From contig JAUIAO010000013.1 of NCBI GenBank assembly GCA_030425425.1, forward strand, positions 1-64,000: DNA of 64,000 nucleotides. Direction: 5' to 3'. Origin of the DNA: Bacteroidia bacterium. GTDB taxonomy: Bacteria > Bacteroidota > Bacteroidia > Cytophagales > Cyclobacteriaceae. The notes under the pieces are model-generated. The model was not told the origin of the DNA, made no database searches, and worked only from the letters and a program-made list of their open reading frames with translations. Within the stretch, counting starts at the first letter, position 1. Every line of letters begins with the position of its first letter. This document shows, in pieces, positions 47,751-58,119 of this stretch. The translations under genes were made by a program, and so were the position numbers.

Positions 47751-49340
47751 TCAGTGCCCATTGAAAAACACGTACAAGCCTACCATCACCACTATCAAAG
47801 CAATCCAGGCGATCATCACCTTACGATCTGGTTTGCCTATTCCGGTCATATCCAGTTCATGTATTGCTTTTTGACCTGCTTTGTCAAGAGATGCCACCAC
47901 TATGGCCAGAATCATCAACACCACAAATATGTAAAATGAGAGCATTAAGAAGTGTGGCCAGAAATCATATTCTGATGAAGGAAGTATGAAAAGGTAAGTG
48001 ATCCCTGTACCGATACTGATCACCGTTCCAGCAATGAGAATAACATTGGCAGCTTTGGTAGTCATCTTTTTCCAAAACACACCAGTGAGGAACACAACCG
48101 AAAGTGGCGGAGCTATGAATCCCAATACTGACTGGAAGACATCAAACAAATTCAATCCTTTGATACTATCAATTCCAATAGCCATCACTACTCCAAGCAC
48201 AGCTCCAATAGCCGTAACCATTCTTCCGATTCTGACAATTTCTTTCTGGCTTGCTTGCGGCTTATATTTTTTTACATAGATATCCATGGTGAAAACGGTA
48301 CTCAGAGAGTTCAAAGCCGAATCAATGGTGCTCACCAAAGCAGCAATCAAAACGGCCATGACCAGTCCTGTCATTCCTGCAGGAAACAATCTGGTCACCA
48401 TGGTCATATACGCTTCGTCCGGGTCGGCAAGGTCAGGGAAAAGGATGAAACAAACTATTCCAGGAATGATGAACAAAGCCACATCAAAAATCTTCAGCCA
48501 ACCAGTAAAATTGGCGCCTAATTGACCTTGTTTCAGGCTTTTTGCTCCTAACACGGATTGTACCATGCTCTGATCTGTACACCAAAACCAAACACCCATC
48601 ACCGGATACCCCAGCGCAATCGCCAACCATGGATAATTCGGATCATCCATTGGCAATAGTAAATTCCAATAACTGGACGGAGCAGCTTCAAAAACTGCTA
48701 TAGGTCCACCAGCTTTCATCACTCCTACCACTGTCAGAGCACCAGAAACCAAAATCAGGAGGATCATCTGAAAGACATTGGTATAAGCAATGGCTTCTAG
48801 TCCGCCAGCAATAGTGAAAAATGCCGCGATCAATACTAGAATAATCACAGAAGCCCAAAGTGGTAAGTCTAAAATTTGACCCACCAAAATTCCTCCGGCG
48901 AAAAGCGTCAAGGCTAGCCATGAGATCAAAATCGTTACAGTGGTGTACCACGCCAGGATATTTCTGGTAGACTGACCAAATCGCTTACCCATAAATTCCG
49001 GTAAGGTCTGAATGTCAGCCTTGAGATATCTGGGCGCAAAAACTACCGCAAGCAAAAAGATGAACGGAAACGCGTACCAACCAAAATTCCCGGCCACTAC
49101 CCCTGTGGTGTAGCCAATACTTGCAGAGGCAATGAGCATAGATGGCCCCACATTCGTTCCCCACATGGTGAGGCCAATGCTGTACCATTTCAGAGATTTT
49201 CCCGCAAGGAATAGATTACCATCGGCATTTTGCTTTTTTTTCACAAAACTCACCCAGTATCCGATCGCGATCAGAACCAGAAGGTATACACCTACTATGA
49301 CAAAATCGATGGTTTGGAGGTATTCGTTGATGTTTTTCAT
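47751..49340 (-). CDS. Sodium:solute symporter (SSS family, SGLT-like)
   Basis: 529 residues with about 14 membrane spans. Family blocks: GKSLKWYSIGLTMWGTNVGPSMLI, LPEFMGKRFG, FTIAGGLEAIAYTNVFQMILL and WFWCTDQSMVQSVLGAKSL. The SGLT-like branch imports sugars with Na+. The same 3' end occurs as a remnant at 45818-45886. It is the last gene of a run with a PhyH-type dioxygenase, a Gfo/Idh/MocA oxidoreductase and GH31, so it may bring in the products of the alpha-xylosidase or pectinases. Confidence 0.93.
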   Translation of the reverse strand: MKNINEYLQTIDFVIVGVYLLVLIAIGYWVSFVKKKQNADGNLFLAGKSLKWYSIGLTMWGTNVGPSMLIASASIGYTTGVVAGNFGWYAFPFIFLLAVVFAPRYLKADIQTLPEFMGKRFGQSTRNILAWYTTVTILISWLALTLFAGGILVGQILDLPLWASVIILVLIAAFFTIAGGLEAIAYTNVFQMILLILVSGALTVVGVMKAGGPIAVFEAAPSSYWNLLLPMDDPNYPWLAIALGYPVMGVWFWCTDQSMVQSVLGAKSLKQGQLGANFTGWLKIFDVALFIIPGIVCFILFPDLADPDEAYMTMVTRLFPAGMTGLVMAVLIAALVSTIDSALNSLSTVFTMDIYVKKYKPQASQKEIVRIGRMVTAIGAVLGVVMAIGIDSIKGLNLFDVFQSVLGFIAPPLSVVFLTGVFWKKMTTKAANVILIAGTVISIGTGITYLFILPSSEYDFWPHFLMLSFYIFVVLMILAIVVASLDKAGQKAIHELDMTGIGKPDRKVMIAWIALIVVMVGLYVFFNGH

Positions 49341-49406
49341 TCGCCTTTCGGTAAATGCTCAACGCTATGCGCTGAGCTTACTATAATGATATTTTAGAAA
49401 AAGAGT

Positions 49407-50144
49407 TTACTTCACCTTTAGGCCATCTACTACAAATGGCTCAGCAAAATAAAGTGGTTTGTCTCCATCCATGATCGGAGCTTTAGAATACTGCATCAGC
49501 AACACGCGGCGTGATTTATTGGTATTATTAGATCCACTGCGGTGGAAGCAAACACTGGAGAACAATGCGATATCGCCTTTTTTCAGAATTGCCGGTACTC
49601 CCGGATTGTCTCCATGATAGCCTATCATATCGTTGGTGCCTTCTTCCAGCACATGCTCTATGCGCTTATCAGTTCCTGCCTCTGAGTAAGGTAACAAATA
49701 GACTGTACCATTTTCTTCATCCACATCGTCTAATGGCATCCAGCAGGACAAATAAGGATCGTGCTTTTGCTTCACATAGCCAGAGTCCTGATGCCAGCTA
49801 AACTTCATCCCTTTATCTGCTGCTTTCACTACGAATTGCTCGAGGAAGAGATAAACATTCTCACCCAGAATATTTCTGGTGATTGCTTCTAGCTCAGGTC
49901 CATAGAGCAACTCCTGCATGGGTTCACTTTTTTGGCTTTTCATAGCGATGAAATAGCGTTTGCCTTTGTGATTGATCTCGTCTACTTCCACACCTTTAGC
50001 GTCCATTTCATCGTCTTTCTCCTTTATGAATCGCTCGCACTCGTCCTGAATTTTTTGGATCATTTCAGGTGAAATCACATTGCGCAGGATTACAAATCCA
50101 TCGCGGTTGAATTGGTCAACTTGTTGTTGAGATATTACACTCAT
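49407..50144 (-). CDS. PhyH-family Fe(II)/2-oxoglutarate dioxygenase
   Basis: 245 residues. FNRDGFVILRNVISPEMI at the N-terminus, the metal motif HxD in WHQDSGYV near 125, the distal His in CFHRSGSNNT and the following Arg (KSRRVLLMQYS) mark phytanoyl-CoA-dioxygenase-like enzymes. The substrate is unknown. Genes of this family often sit in Bacteroidota sugar loci beside Gfo/Idh/MocA genes, as here. Confidence 0.88.
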   Translation of the reverse strand: MSVISQQQVDQFNRDGFVILRNVISPEMIQKIQDECERFIKEKDDEMDAKGVEVDEINHKGKRYFIAMKSQKSEPMQELLYGPELEAITRNILGENVYLFLEQFVVKAADKGMKFSWHQDSGYVKQKHDPYLSCWMPLDDVDEENGTVYLLPYSEAGTDKRIEHVLEEGTNDMIGYHGDNPGVPAILKKGDIALFSSVCFHRSGSNNTNKSRRVLLMQYSKAPIMDGDKPLYFAEPFVVDGLKVK

Positions 50145-50193
50145 TATTTCTACAGTTTAAGGTTTTTTACAATCAATATATCTTCATGTCAAA

Positions 50194-51288
50194 TCAGAAA
50201 TTCTGGCTTGGGTCTTTGATCAACCCCTCAAGCCCAAATTCAGCAATGGTATCAGCAACTTTTTCAGGTTTTCCCGATTTCAGGGATTTCTCCATCGTTT
50301 TCAATAAAGCCACCGTCCCAAGGCCTTCTTCCAAATCTGGATAAGCCGTAAATCCCTGTTCGATACTATCAGCAAAGTATTCGAGGTAATTGTTGTACTC
50401 TCCAGCGTGGTGACTTTTCCCTTCGAATCGGAAATAGTGTTTCAATTTTTTCTCCCAGGTAATCACCTGCTCTTCACCTTCATTATTGGTAATGGCATAG
50501 CGCAGATCCATATAATCACCCTGACTACAACCTTCAGACCCACGCAAAATGCAGCTCATCTCACTGTCTCGCATCACCGGCTGAATAGGTCCGGTATAAG
50601 CTCCTGAAACACGAGCCACTCGTCCATCTACAGATTTGTAAATGAAGTGCATGGTATCTTCATTTTTCAATCCACCAGCTTTACCATTGCCACTGAGCAT
50701 GCCATAGCCCATCACTTCCTCGATATCTGGCAAGTACCAACGGATAAAATCCACAGGATGGCTCAATCCGCCATATAACCATTTAAAAGTATTCTCAAGT
50801 GCCCACGGCTTTTCAAGAAACCATCGGTGATCTGCATGGTAATAGGCTTCTACAGTGATGATCTCTCCTATCATGCCTTTGAGGAAATCTTCTCTCTGAC
50901 GTTTCATGGGCTCAAAAAACCGACTACTCTGACCTACAAAAAGTCGCTTTCCAGTCTTTTTTTGCAAATCCACCAAGGCTTTGGCATCTGCCAGATCATC
51001 CAGTAAAGGTTTGGTGCAGACTACATGTTTGCCCGCTTCCATACACTGTCGAATATGTGACGCATGTAGTTTGTCAGGTGTATAAATCCCAATTGCATCT
51101 ATATTCGGGTTGCCAAGCATTTCTTCCATACTAGTTGTCCAGTTATGAAAGTCAAATTCCTTTGCACGCTGTTTACACAGGTTTTCATTCAAATCACAAA
51201 TCTGTACCAGCTCAACCTTTGAGCTATAGAGGGCGGCAGAAATCGTACTTCTTCCCTCTCCCAATCCAAGTATTCCTAACCTTAGCAT
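50194..51288 (-). CDS. Gfo/Idh/MocA-family oxidoreductase
   Basis: 364 residues. The NAD(P)-binding start LRLGILGLGEGRSTISAAL, the IDAIGIYTPDKLHASHIRQCMEAGKHVVCTKPL block with the catalytic EKP-equivalent Lys (here CTKPL) and GGLSHPVDFIRWYLPD are typical. It likely oxidises or epimerises a sugar at a hydroxyl. No Tat or Sec signal is seen, so cytoplasmic. It follows the GH31 gene by five bases. Confidence 0.9.
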   Translation of the reverse strand: MLRLGILGLGEGRSTISAALYSSKVELVQICDLNENLCKQRAKEFDFHNWTTSMEEMLGNPNIDAIGIYTPDKLHASHIRQCMEAGKHVVCTKPLLDDLADAKALVDLQKKTGKRLFVGQSSRFFEPMKRQREDFLKGMIGEIITVEAYYHADHRWFLEKPWALENTFKWLYGGLSHPVDFIRWYLPDIEEVMGYGMLSGNGKAGGLKNEDTMHFIYKSVDGRVARVSGAYTGPIQPVMRDSEMSCILRGSEGCSQGDYMDLRYAITNNEGEEQVITWEKKLKHYFRFEGKSHHAGEYNNYLEYFADSIEQGFTAYPDLEEGLGTVALLKTMEKSLKSGKPEKVADTIAEFGLEGLIKDPSQNF

Positions 51289-51293
51289 ATTTA

Positions 51294-53546
51294 TTATTTT
51301 TCGATGTAGTTCCAGATTCCACTGAAATCACGATCTATGATTATTTCTGTTGTTTTCGTTAAATCCATTTCATCTGTGCATTGTATCACTTCTGGATAGA
51401 TTGGAATTTGAGTATCAGTTTTCACAAAGACGGGCATATTTTGCATGTCTGACTCATAGTTTCTGATCCATTTTCCACCGTCAAAAGTCTGTCCTGTAAA
51501 AAAATCAACCCATTCGCCATCAGGCAAATAGATGTCTCTGATATTCTCCGAATTCATGATTGGAGCCACCAAAAATGCATCACCAAAGTAATATTGGTTG
51601 TCTATATGCCAGCACATCTTATCTTCAGGGTGATGAAGAATCATGGCTCTCAAAACCGGGAAACCGGTTTCTGTGGCCTGATCGGCCGCTTTCAGAATAT
51701 ATGGAAGCAAAGTATATCTGAGGTTCCACCAGTCTCTTACCAAATTTGCAATCTCCGGATACTCATACGGTTCGCGTTTGGAGGTGCCATGGTAGCGGAT
51801 GTGCGAACTAAAAACACCAAACTGTGTCCAGCGTACATATAGATCATTCGGGATGACGGAATTCATGAAATTAGGAACCCCATGAAAACCCGGCACATCA
51901 TGACTCCAAAAACCAAAACCTGATAGTCCTAAGTGCAGACCACCTTTCAGGGATCCGGCCATTCCCTCCCAGCTACATGCAGCATCGCCTCCCCAATGCA
52001 ACGGGTATCGCTGACATCCTGCCCAGCCGGCTCGTGCCCAGACTATTCCATCTCCTGCAACTTCCTGTGTGACTTCATATGCCGCTTTTTGATACAATAA
52101 GCCATAGAGATTGTTGAGCAACTTCGGATCCATGTTCTGGTAAGTGGCATCCATGTGTATCTCTTCTCCAAAATCTGTTTTGATGCAGACTGCTCCCATT
52201 TCGAGTAGATTTCGAAGCAAATCTTTGTACCATTCAACAGCCTCTGGTTTGGTAAAATCAATCGTCCCTGCATAATCCAGCGCACTGAAATTAGATCCAC
52301 CTTGCTCCCGGCTTTCGTTAATCGGACCGATGTAATTATTGGCTTTGGCTTCATCGTGCTGCTCAGCTTCTTTTGCCACATACGGCATTTGCCACAAGCT
52401 CACCCGATAGCCATTTTCTTTCAATCCTTTCATGAATCGCGCAGGATCCGGAAAACGCTCTTTGTTGAATTTCCACTCGCATAACCAATCTGTCTCAAAC
52501 CATCCGGTATCCAAATGAATCACATCGCAAGGGAATTTTTCGTCTCTGAGTCGCTTACAAATCGTTTCAACTTCATCCGCAGAAAAATAGGTCATGCGGC
52601 TCATCCAAACACCATAGCTCCACAAGGGTAGTTTGGTGGGAAAGCCTGTCAATTGCTTATATCCTTTGAGTATTTTTTCAGGATCTTCTCCTCCAATCAG
52701 GAAAAAATCCAGCTGTGGATATTCTACTAAAACCTGTGCAGATCGGGTAGAATGATCAGCCAGCGAAAACTTGGTATATGCAGAAGTATGCACAAACAAT
52801 CCATATCCTTCACTCGATAGGTAAAATGGAATGTTTTTATAAGTTCGTCGATTATTGACACCTTGTCCATCCTGATTTTTGAGTTGGAAAGTCTGACCGG
52901 ACAAATCCATCTTTTTGAATCGTTCACCAGTTCCAACAAAACATTCGTCAGATTTTGCTTCCAATGAAAAGGTCATGCTATCTGGCTGTCCTTTTCGCTC
53001 CACATAGGCCAAAGCCATTGCGTCATTTCGAGCCGGGAAAAACTGATCCCGGGCACTTATTTTCACCGGTTTCTGACCACCTGGGTAGAAGGTCAATCGC
53101 AAGGTTTCATCAGGTTCGGGCAATAGATCACTCCAGTGATCGATGGCTATTTCGCTGAAATCAAACTCAACTTTTGTGGTTCCGGTCTCATCTTTGATCA
53201 ACCATTTATCAGACAATTTTTCAAAATTAAGAGGGTTCGGTTTTAAATCCGGATGAATCTGAAGCATCTCTGAATCATCCGAAACCTCTCCTGATACTGC
53301 GATTTGTGACCGAATAATCTGATCCCCATATGCCGAAATCACCAATTGTAATTCCTTTCGCTTGGCGGTTTCATCTATTGCAATGTCATTTTGTGGAAGC
53401 TGCTTCTGAAAAGGAACAGTCACAAAGACCTTCCCATCTTTAGCTGAAATAGCTGTGGGTGAGCACGCTTTCCATAGAATCTCGTTTCCATCCAGTTTTG
53501 GATCGAATTCTAAAAAATCAAATAGTTGGTAATTGGTTTGATTCAT
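51294..53546 (-). CDS. Alpha-xylosidase-like GH31 glycosidase
   Basis: 750 residues, no evident signal peptide, so cytoplasmic. KTDFGEEIHMDATYQNM near 456-470 carries the nucleophile Asp in the same setting as E. coli YicI (KTDFGE); ARAGWAGCQRYPLHWGGD holds the acid/base Asp, and LGLSGFGFWSHDVPGFHG follows. The motif set favours alpha-xylosidase over alpha-glucosidase. Substrate may be xylosylated pectin (xylogalacturonan) or xyloglucan fragments (inference). It lies between a pectate lyase gene and the Gfo/Idh/MocA gene with gaps of five bases each. Confidence 0.9.
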   Translation of the reverse strand: MNQTNYQLFDFLEFDPKLDGNEILWKACSPTAISAKDGKVFVTVPFQKQLPQNDIAIDETAKRKELQLVISAYGDQIIRSQIAVSGEVSDDSEMLQIHPDLKPNPLNFEKLSDKWLIKDETGTTKVEFDFSEIAIDHWSDLLPEPDETLRLTFYPGGQKPVKISARDQFFPARNDAMALAYVERKGQPDSMTFSLEAKSDECFVGTGERFKKMDLSGQTFQLKNQDGQGVNNRRTYKNIPFYLSSEGYGLFVHTSAYTKFSLADHSTRSAQVLVEYPQLDFFLIGGEDPEKILKGYKQLTGFPTKLPLWSYGVWMSRMTYFSADEVETICKRLRDEKFPCDVIHLDTGWFETDWLCEWKFNKERFPDPARFMKGLKENGYRVSLWQMPYVAKEAEQHDEAKANNYIGPINESREQGGSNFSALDYAGTIDFTKPEAVEWYKDLLRNLLEMGAVCIKTDFGEEIHMDATYQNMDPKLLNNLYGLLYQKAAYEVTQEVAGDGIVWARAGWAGCQRYPLHWGGDAACSWEGMAGSLKGGLHLGLSGFGFWSHDVPGFHGVPNFMNSVIPNDLYVRWTQFGVFSSHIRYHGTSKREPYEYPEIANLVRDWWNLRYTLLPYILKAADQATETGFPVLRAMILHHPEDKMCWHIDNQYYFGDAFLVAPIMNSENIRDIYLPDGEWVDFFTGQTFDGGKWIRNYESDMQNMPVFVKTDTQIPIYPEVIQCTDEMDLTKTTEIIIDRDFSGIWNYIEK

Positions 53547-53551
53547 CTGGA

Positions 53552-56500
53552 TTACTTGAAAATTTTAAACTGGTAAGTGCCTTTTTCAGAGATCACTTTG
53601 GTGAGGTACACTCCTTTCGGAACGTCACTCATTCCTATTTCAATGACTTTTCCCGAATCTGAATGAGATTTGATTAACTGTCCACTTATCGAGTAAATAT
53701 TCACCTCTTTGATTTCTATGTCAGATTTGAGAGTTAAGACGTCAGCAACAGGATTGGGATAGACAAGAATGCCGTGCTGATTAGAACCACTCAGCACATC
53801 ATTGTCTTGCAAAATCAATCGAATAGATTGTGTCTTTGCATCCAAAAAATCCTCTGATGATGAATTGACAGATATTGAAATCATTGAACTGATTTCTTCT
53901 TCTACCGTGATATCATCTTCCGTAGAAAGTGTGACTTGCTGAGGAACTAATGCATTTTCCGGAGTGAATGTTAGGGATGTTGGTGAAATAAATATCTCTT
54001 CAGAATGTTCTGTGGTGATATCCAGCATAACATGGCCTGTCGGCTTAGAGGTTAAACTCACTTCCAGCACTATCGCTGCATCACCCTCCATCATCGTAAG
54101 GCTGGCTGTGTCCACTTCTATTTCCTTGTTCAATTCTTCTGATGCACCAGAATTCATTCCGACCAATACACCGATTTCACGGGTCATACTGGCTCCTTCA
54201 CTATCCTTTACTTTGAAAACGAAACTGAAAACCCCATTTTCCGAAGCGGATACTTTGGCTTCATGCTCATTTTGAATAGTGATTTCCAAATCATTTGCAT
54301 TGACTATTTCGAACTGTGGATCCTCTGTATAACCAATGGTGTATTGAGATAAGTCGATTACAATTGCACTATCGTTTTTCGTTTCAAAATTGGGATGAGC
54401 CATCCACATCAGGTACTCTTCCAAATCTGTATATCCATCCAGATCAGTGTCCTTATTTGCATCAGAGAAATCCCCTACTTCAGAATTCACGTTGGTTTGA
54501 TGAAAAATTTCCCACCAGTCTGGCAAACCATCCCTGTCTGAATCAAATCCTTCTTCTCTGGAAAGTTCTGGGTATTCTTCATAACCACCAGCATCATCCT
54601 GATGATCAATCAGTCCGGGCTTCCCGGATTTACTTCCTCGGTAAGTGTAAGAACCGTTGAGCGTTTCCTGAATGATTCGCTGATCATGATCATCGAAGGT
54701 TGGTAAGGTAGCTCCCACATCTGACAATACAGATTTGTAAGCATCAGAAGCGGATTGGATATTGGCTTCAGACCCAAAAAAAGGTTCATCCACAAATACC
54801 TGCCAATCCAAAACCTGCCCATTATATAGCTGATACTCTCTGGAACATGCATCATTGGTACCATCACAGGCTAGCCCACCGTTGGTGTTTTCTACAATGT
54901 TATTATGATAAAAATAGCTTTGAGAACCTTTGCCTACTCCTTCCAGTTGTGCTCGGAGAATGGTATTTTGACTGGTGGCTGGGCCTTTTTTGTAATAATT
55001 ACCAACGAAATTGACTTCATGAGCTCCACCATCAGTAGCTCTTCCACCCCAATTGTAAACGACATTGTTGAATATATCCAGCTCTCCAGCATAGTAACCA
55101 TTTCCATCTAGTCCACCACCCAGACTCCAGTTTCTTCCTTCATTGTGAGCCAACAGATTGTGATGAAATGAACCTATGCTTCCTCCGATTGTTGCTGCAT
55201 ATCCGTGTTTGGTTCCGGCCGGGTAATTTTGATGATTAGCGATATTCAGAGCCTCTGAAAGCATGGTTCGCTGAAGCGTGATATTCAGTCCACCTCTGGA
55301 ACTGAAAGATTCATCAATAGTCCAACTAATTGATGAGTGATCCAATATGGAATGATTTGCACCTGCCATCCCTATGCCGTCATAGGTGGTGCCTGCACCT
55401 AGTCTCATTTTCATAAATCGCACGATACTTTCATCCCCAATTCCTATTGGTGCCGCACGAAAGCAGATTCCTTTTCCCGGGGCGGTCTGCCCAGCTATGG
55501 TGAGATTGTCATCCATTATCACACGAGAATTCAAATACACAATTCCTGAAACATCGAATATGACAGTTCTAGGCCCAGTTTCTCCGGTCACGGCCTCACG
55601 GAAACTTCCTGGACCCTCATCATTCAAATTAGTTACATAAACTACCTTTCCACCACGTCCACCTTGAGCGAAAGCTCCATGACCTTCAGCACCGTCGAAT
55701 GCTTTGTGCCTTGCCTTGAATGACCAAACTGCTCCTTTTACAGTATCTGCACCATAGTTTTCATCTACTCTCCAATAATAAGTATCCCAATCGGTTACGC
55801 TCAGTTGATAGGAAGTATCGGACAAATCACCGAGAAAAACAGACGATTCTGGTGTAGCATTCCAAACGTCAGATTGTTGACGACCAACATATAATTGATG
55901 AGATTTAGCATCTTTTGCAGGCTTCCATTTCAATATGATAGACCCATTATCAGCGTTGGCGTGTTCATCCAGATCTTTTGGGTAAGGAAAGGAAGGCTGA
56001 CGAGAAGCGTCTCCGGTATTCAAAGCAAATCCATTGATATAAACAGTTTTGTCAGAGGCCTGACTTTCGGGCTCCACACGATATCTAATTTTGGCTGTCT
56101 CTCCATCCGCAATCGTAAACTCTACAAATGATTTGGCTGCATCATCGTCATTCAGTACCCGATTAGATTGCACAAATTCATCATGTACTAAGGTTTCTCC
56201 GACGTAGATTTCGATGTTAGAGAAGGTATTGGTTTCTGGATTATGAAATGAATTGTGATAAGTGAGCAAGGAATGCTGACCAGCCGGGAGTCCGGAAATA
56301 CTCAAAGTGATATCGCTGGTCTGGATGCCATCGTTGGATAGTCTTGCAAAGTTTGGACTTTGAACACCCGCCTTGTACCAGCTGGAATTGAATCCGCCAT
56401 CAAAAGTAAATGTGACATCAGCTTCTGTGTACGAAATGGAATTTCCAGAGCTGACTACCCAAGATGAGTAACCTGGTTCATGTACCTCCGATTCATTGCG

Positions 56501-56605
56501 ACCACTAAAGTTCAAATCAACCTTTACTACTTGAGCGTGTAGGCCTTCTGAAATGAGAATATAAAGCGCGGTAATGAGAAAAGCACTGATTCGATGAAAT
56601 GACAT
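53552..56605 (-). CDS. Secreted pectate lyase (PL1) with N-terminal binding and FN3 modules and T9SS tail
   Basis: 1017 residues with a signal peptide (..LISEGLHAQ). Residues about 25-195 are a malectin- or CBM-like beta-sandwich, about 210-300 an FN3 module (DEHANADNGSIILKWKPAKDAKSHQLYVGR), and about 300-660 a PL1 domain starting FDGAEGHGAFAQGGRGG with [12 protein letters not shown] and SWTIDES. A calcium motif (DSDRDGLPDWWE), a Calx-beta domain (about 840-935) and a T9SS tail (VYPNPVADVL ... KIFK) follow. It cuts pectate outside the cell. It starts the PL1-GH31-Gfo-PhyH-symporter run. The shared motif lies at 56673-56692. Confidence 0.93.
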   Translation of the reverse strand: MSFHRISAFLITALYILISEGLHAQVVKVDLNFSGRNESEVHEPGYSSWVVSSGNSISYTEADVTFTFDGGFNSSWYKAGVQSPNFARLSNDGIQTSDITLSISGLPAGQHSLLTYHNSFHNPETNTFSNIEIYVGETLVHDEFVQSNRVLNDDDAAKSFVEFTIADGETAKIRYRVEPESQASDKTVYINGFALNTGDASRQPSFPYPKDLDEHANADNGSIILKWKPAKDAKSHQLYVGRQQSDVWNATPESSVFLGDLSDTSYQLSVTDWDTYYWRVDENYGADTVKGAVWSFKARHKAFDGAEGHGAFAQGGRGGKVVYVTNLNDEGPGSFREAVTGETGPRTVIFDVSGIVYLNSRVIMDDNLTIAGQTAPGKGICFRAAPIGIGDESIVRFMKMRLGAGTTYDGIGMAGANHSILDHSSISWTIDESFSSRGGLNITLQRTMLSEALNIANHQNYPAGTKHGYAATIGGSIGSFHHNLLAHNEGRNWSLGGGLDGNGYYAGELDIFNNVVYNWGGRATDGGAHEVNFVGNYYKKGPATSQNTILRAQLEGVGKGSQSYFYHNNIVENTNGGLACDGTNDACSREYQLYNGQVLDWQVFVDEPFFGSEANIQSASDAYKSVLSDVGATLPTFDDHDQRIIQETLNGSYTYRGSKSGKPGLIDHQDDAGGYEEYPELSREEGFDSDRDGLPDWWEIFHQTNVNSEVGDFSDANKDTDLDGYTDLEEYLMWMAHPNFETKNDSAIVIDLSQYTIGYTEDPQFEIVNANDLEITIQNEHEAKVSASENGVFSFVFKVKDSEGASMTREIGVLVGMNSGASEELNKEIEVDTASLTMMEGDAAIVLEVSLTSKPTGHVMLDITTEHSEEIFISPTSLTFTPENALVPQQVTLSTEDDITVEEEISSMISISVNSSSEDFLDAKTQSIRLILQDNDVLSGSNQHGILVYPNPVADVLTLKSDIEIKEVNIYSISGQLIKSHSDSGKVIEIGMSDVPKGVYLTKVISEKGTYQFKIFK

Positions 56606-56672
56606 AGGGATTTACTGTTATGGGATTTTAATCCTGTCCCTAAAACTACGATATGCGGAGCCCATTAGTCAC

Positions 56673-56692
56673 CTGTGGTGTGATGGTTAAAT
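56673..56692 (-). promoter_or_regulatory. Shared 20-bp upstream motif, copy 3
   Basis: CTGTGGTGTGATGGTTAAAT (plus strand), 68 bases upstream of the PL1 start; aligned to the copies at 41913 and 45172. Confidence 0.5.
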
Positions 56693-56776
56693 ACGATGAA
56701 GTTAGTGTTTGACCAGTTGAGTATTTTGTTTTTACGAAATCATAAGTCAGCCCGACATCTTTACAGTTGACTTCAC

Positions 56777-56795
56777 TTTATTACAAAGTAATAAA
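56777..56795. promoter_or_regulatory. Perfect inverted repeat
   Basis: TTTATTAC and GTAATAAA arms around AAA. It could be an operator or a hairpin; no T-run follows. Confidence 0.35.
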
Positions 56796-56895
56796 AATAT
56801 TACCTTCACTTTGTTACATAATTCATTAGACAAACATTGTGTTACATATATTATTTTGAATGATAATAAAGCATGTCAACTTAATATTTTCCGTA

Positions 56896-56924
56896 TCAAA
56901 AAAAGCCCGTCAAGTGACGAGCTT
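56896..56924 (-). terminator. Rho-independent terminator of the GH43-like operon
   Basis: On the minus strand AAGC-CGTCA pairs with TGACG-GCTT with one mismatch, followed by seven T. It lies 25 bases after the stop of the gene at 56949. Confidence 0.75.
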
Positions 56925-56948
56925 CCCTAACTTATAAACCTAAAATCT

Positions 56949-58073
56949 TTATTTTAATTTCGTATCGCCCATTCCTTCTTTTCGGACAAATTTCAAATCA
57001 CTTTTTCCCAGATCTTTCGAAGTAGCTACTGCAATTCCGCGCTCGTGATCTTTGTTGACGGCACAGTAAAAATGATAGACCACTCCTTCAGATTTTACCA
57101 CACATGACTTGTGTGCAAACCAATTGTCATAATCTTCAGATGGTGCAATAAGGTCTTCTCCTTCCCATTCGGTCCAGTTTACCAGATCATATGAGCAGGC
57201 AAATCGGTTGAAAGCATCGTGATCTTTGCGATCGGGCCAGAATGCCCCGAAGTAAAACATCACCCAGACATCATGCATTTTTTGAATAACCGCATCGCCT
57301 GAAATGCCTTTGTGATGATTGATCACGGGATCCGTTTTGAAACGCTCCCAGTTGATCATATCATTGGATACTGCCATGCCAATTCGCTCAGCACCACGTT
57401 TTGGATTCAAACTATCCCCACGAGCATTGTAGTACATCACAAACGGATAGCCTGTGGTTTTTTCTTCGTCCAAAAGCACCCAGGTTTTGTAAATCGTACT
57501 GTTTTCCCACCAGCGAACATCATCGTCTGTGGCTTTAAAGATTGGTTGATCCAATCGATCCCAGAGATGAGCAGTTGCAGGATCCTGATCTGTGTAAGCC
57601 ATTCCGGCAGAAAGCAAACCGGCTTCATATCCAGTAGTATTTCCTCCGAAATATGACATCCAATATTTACCATCATATTGATTCAGTTCATAAGAGCCAC
57701 CCCATTCAGGATCTTGAAGTCCCGGATATCCTGCTTTTTGATTAGAATCCCAGTCCGTTGAATCAGAAAAGGCCATCACCTTTCCTTTGATCTCCCAGTC
57801 GAGTAGATCATCACTTTCTGCCAACCAGGTTTCGTATCCACGGCCATCATAGATGAAATAGGTCATGTACCATTTGCCTCCTTTCCGAAATACCGTAGGA
57901 CAATCGATCTTCTTACTCTGATCTTCAGGAGCCATGACCAATCCGTATTTATAAGGCGTTTTGACTTCTTCATAAACATCGCTCATCACTTCTTGAGGAA
58001 TAACAGTCGGTAACTCCTTTTCCTGACAGGATAAAAAGGCGAGAAAGGGAATTAGGAATAGAAATTTTTTCAT
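56949..58073 (-). CDS. GH43-like five-bladed beta-propeller glycosidase, lipoprotein
   Basis: I take the ATG at 58071-58073 (MKKFLFLIPFLAFLSCQE, a lipobox), giving 374 residues; the frame is open further upstream. Propeller repeats with WYMTYFIYDG, YWMSYFGG, VMYYNARG, WVMFYFGAF and YHFYCAVN, and an early IDCPTVFRKGG with a candidate catalytic Asp, resemble GH43/GH117-type enzymes. The family number is uncertain. It would release a side-chain sugar such as arabinose or galactose derivative. It follows the DUF3826 gene and ends the operon at a terminator. Confidence 0.7.
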   Translation of the reverse strand: MKKFLFLIPFLAFLSCQEKELPTVIPQEVMSDVYEEVKTPYKYGLVMAPEDQSKKIDCPTVFRKGGKWYMTYFIYDGRGYETWLAESDDLLDWEIKGKVMAFSDSTDWDSNQKAGYPGLQDPEWGGSYELNQYDGKYWMSYFGGNTTGYEAGLLSAGMAYTDQDPATAHLWDRLDQPIFKATDDDVRWWENSTIYKTWVLLDEEKTTGYPFVMYYNARGDSLNPKRGAERIGMAVSNDMINWERFKTDPVINHHKGISGDAVIQKMHDVWVMFYFGAFWPDRKDHDAFNRFACSYDLVNWTEWEGEDLIAPSEDYDNWFAHKSCVVKSEGVVYHFYCAVNKDHERGIAVATSKDLGKSDLKFVRKEGMGDTKLK

Positions 58074-58119
58074 TTGTTTAAACTTAAGCGTAAGGCATAA
58101 AGCGTACTGCGAATAGCGA

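Larger units (their letters stand above)
56606..56948. other. Gap upstream of the PL1 gene
   Basis: 343 bases without a gene. It holds the shared 20-bp motif (56673), a perfect 8-bp-arm inverted repeat TTTATTAC-AAA-GTAATAAA (56777-56795), two TTCACTTT-rTTAC repeats (56773, 56815) and, at the right end, a terminator for the GH43-like gene. Confidence 0.7.
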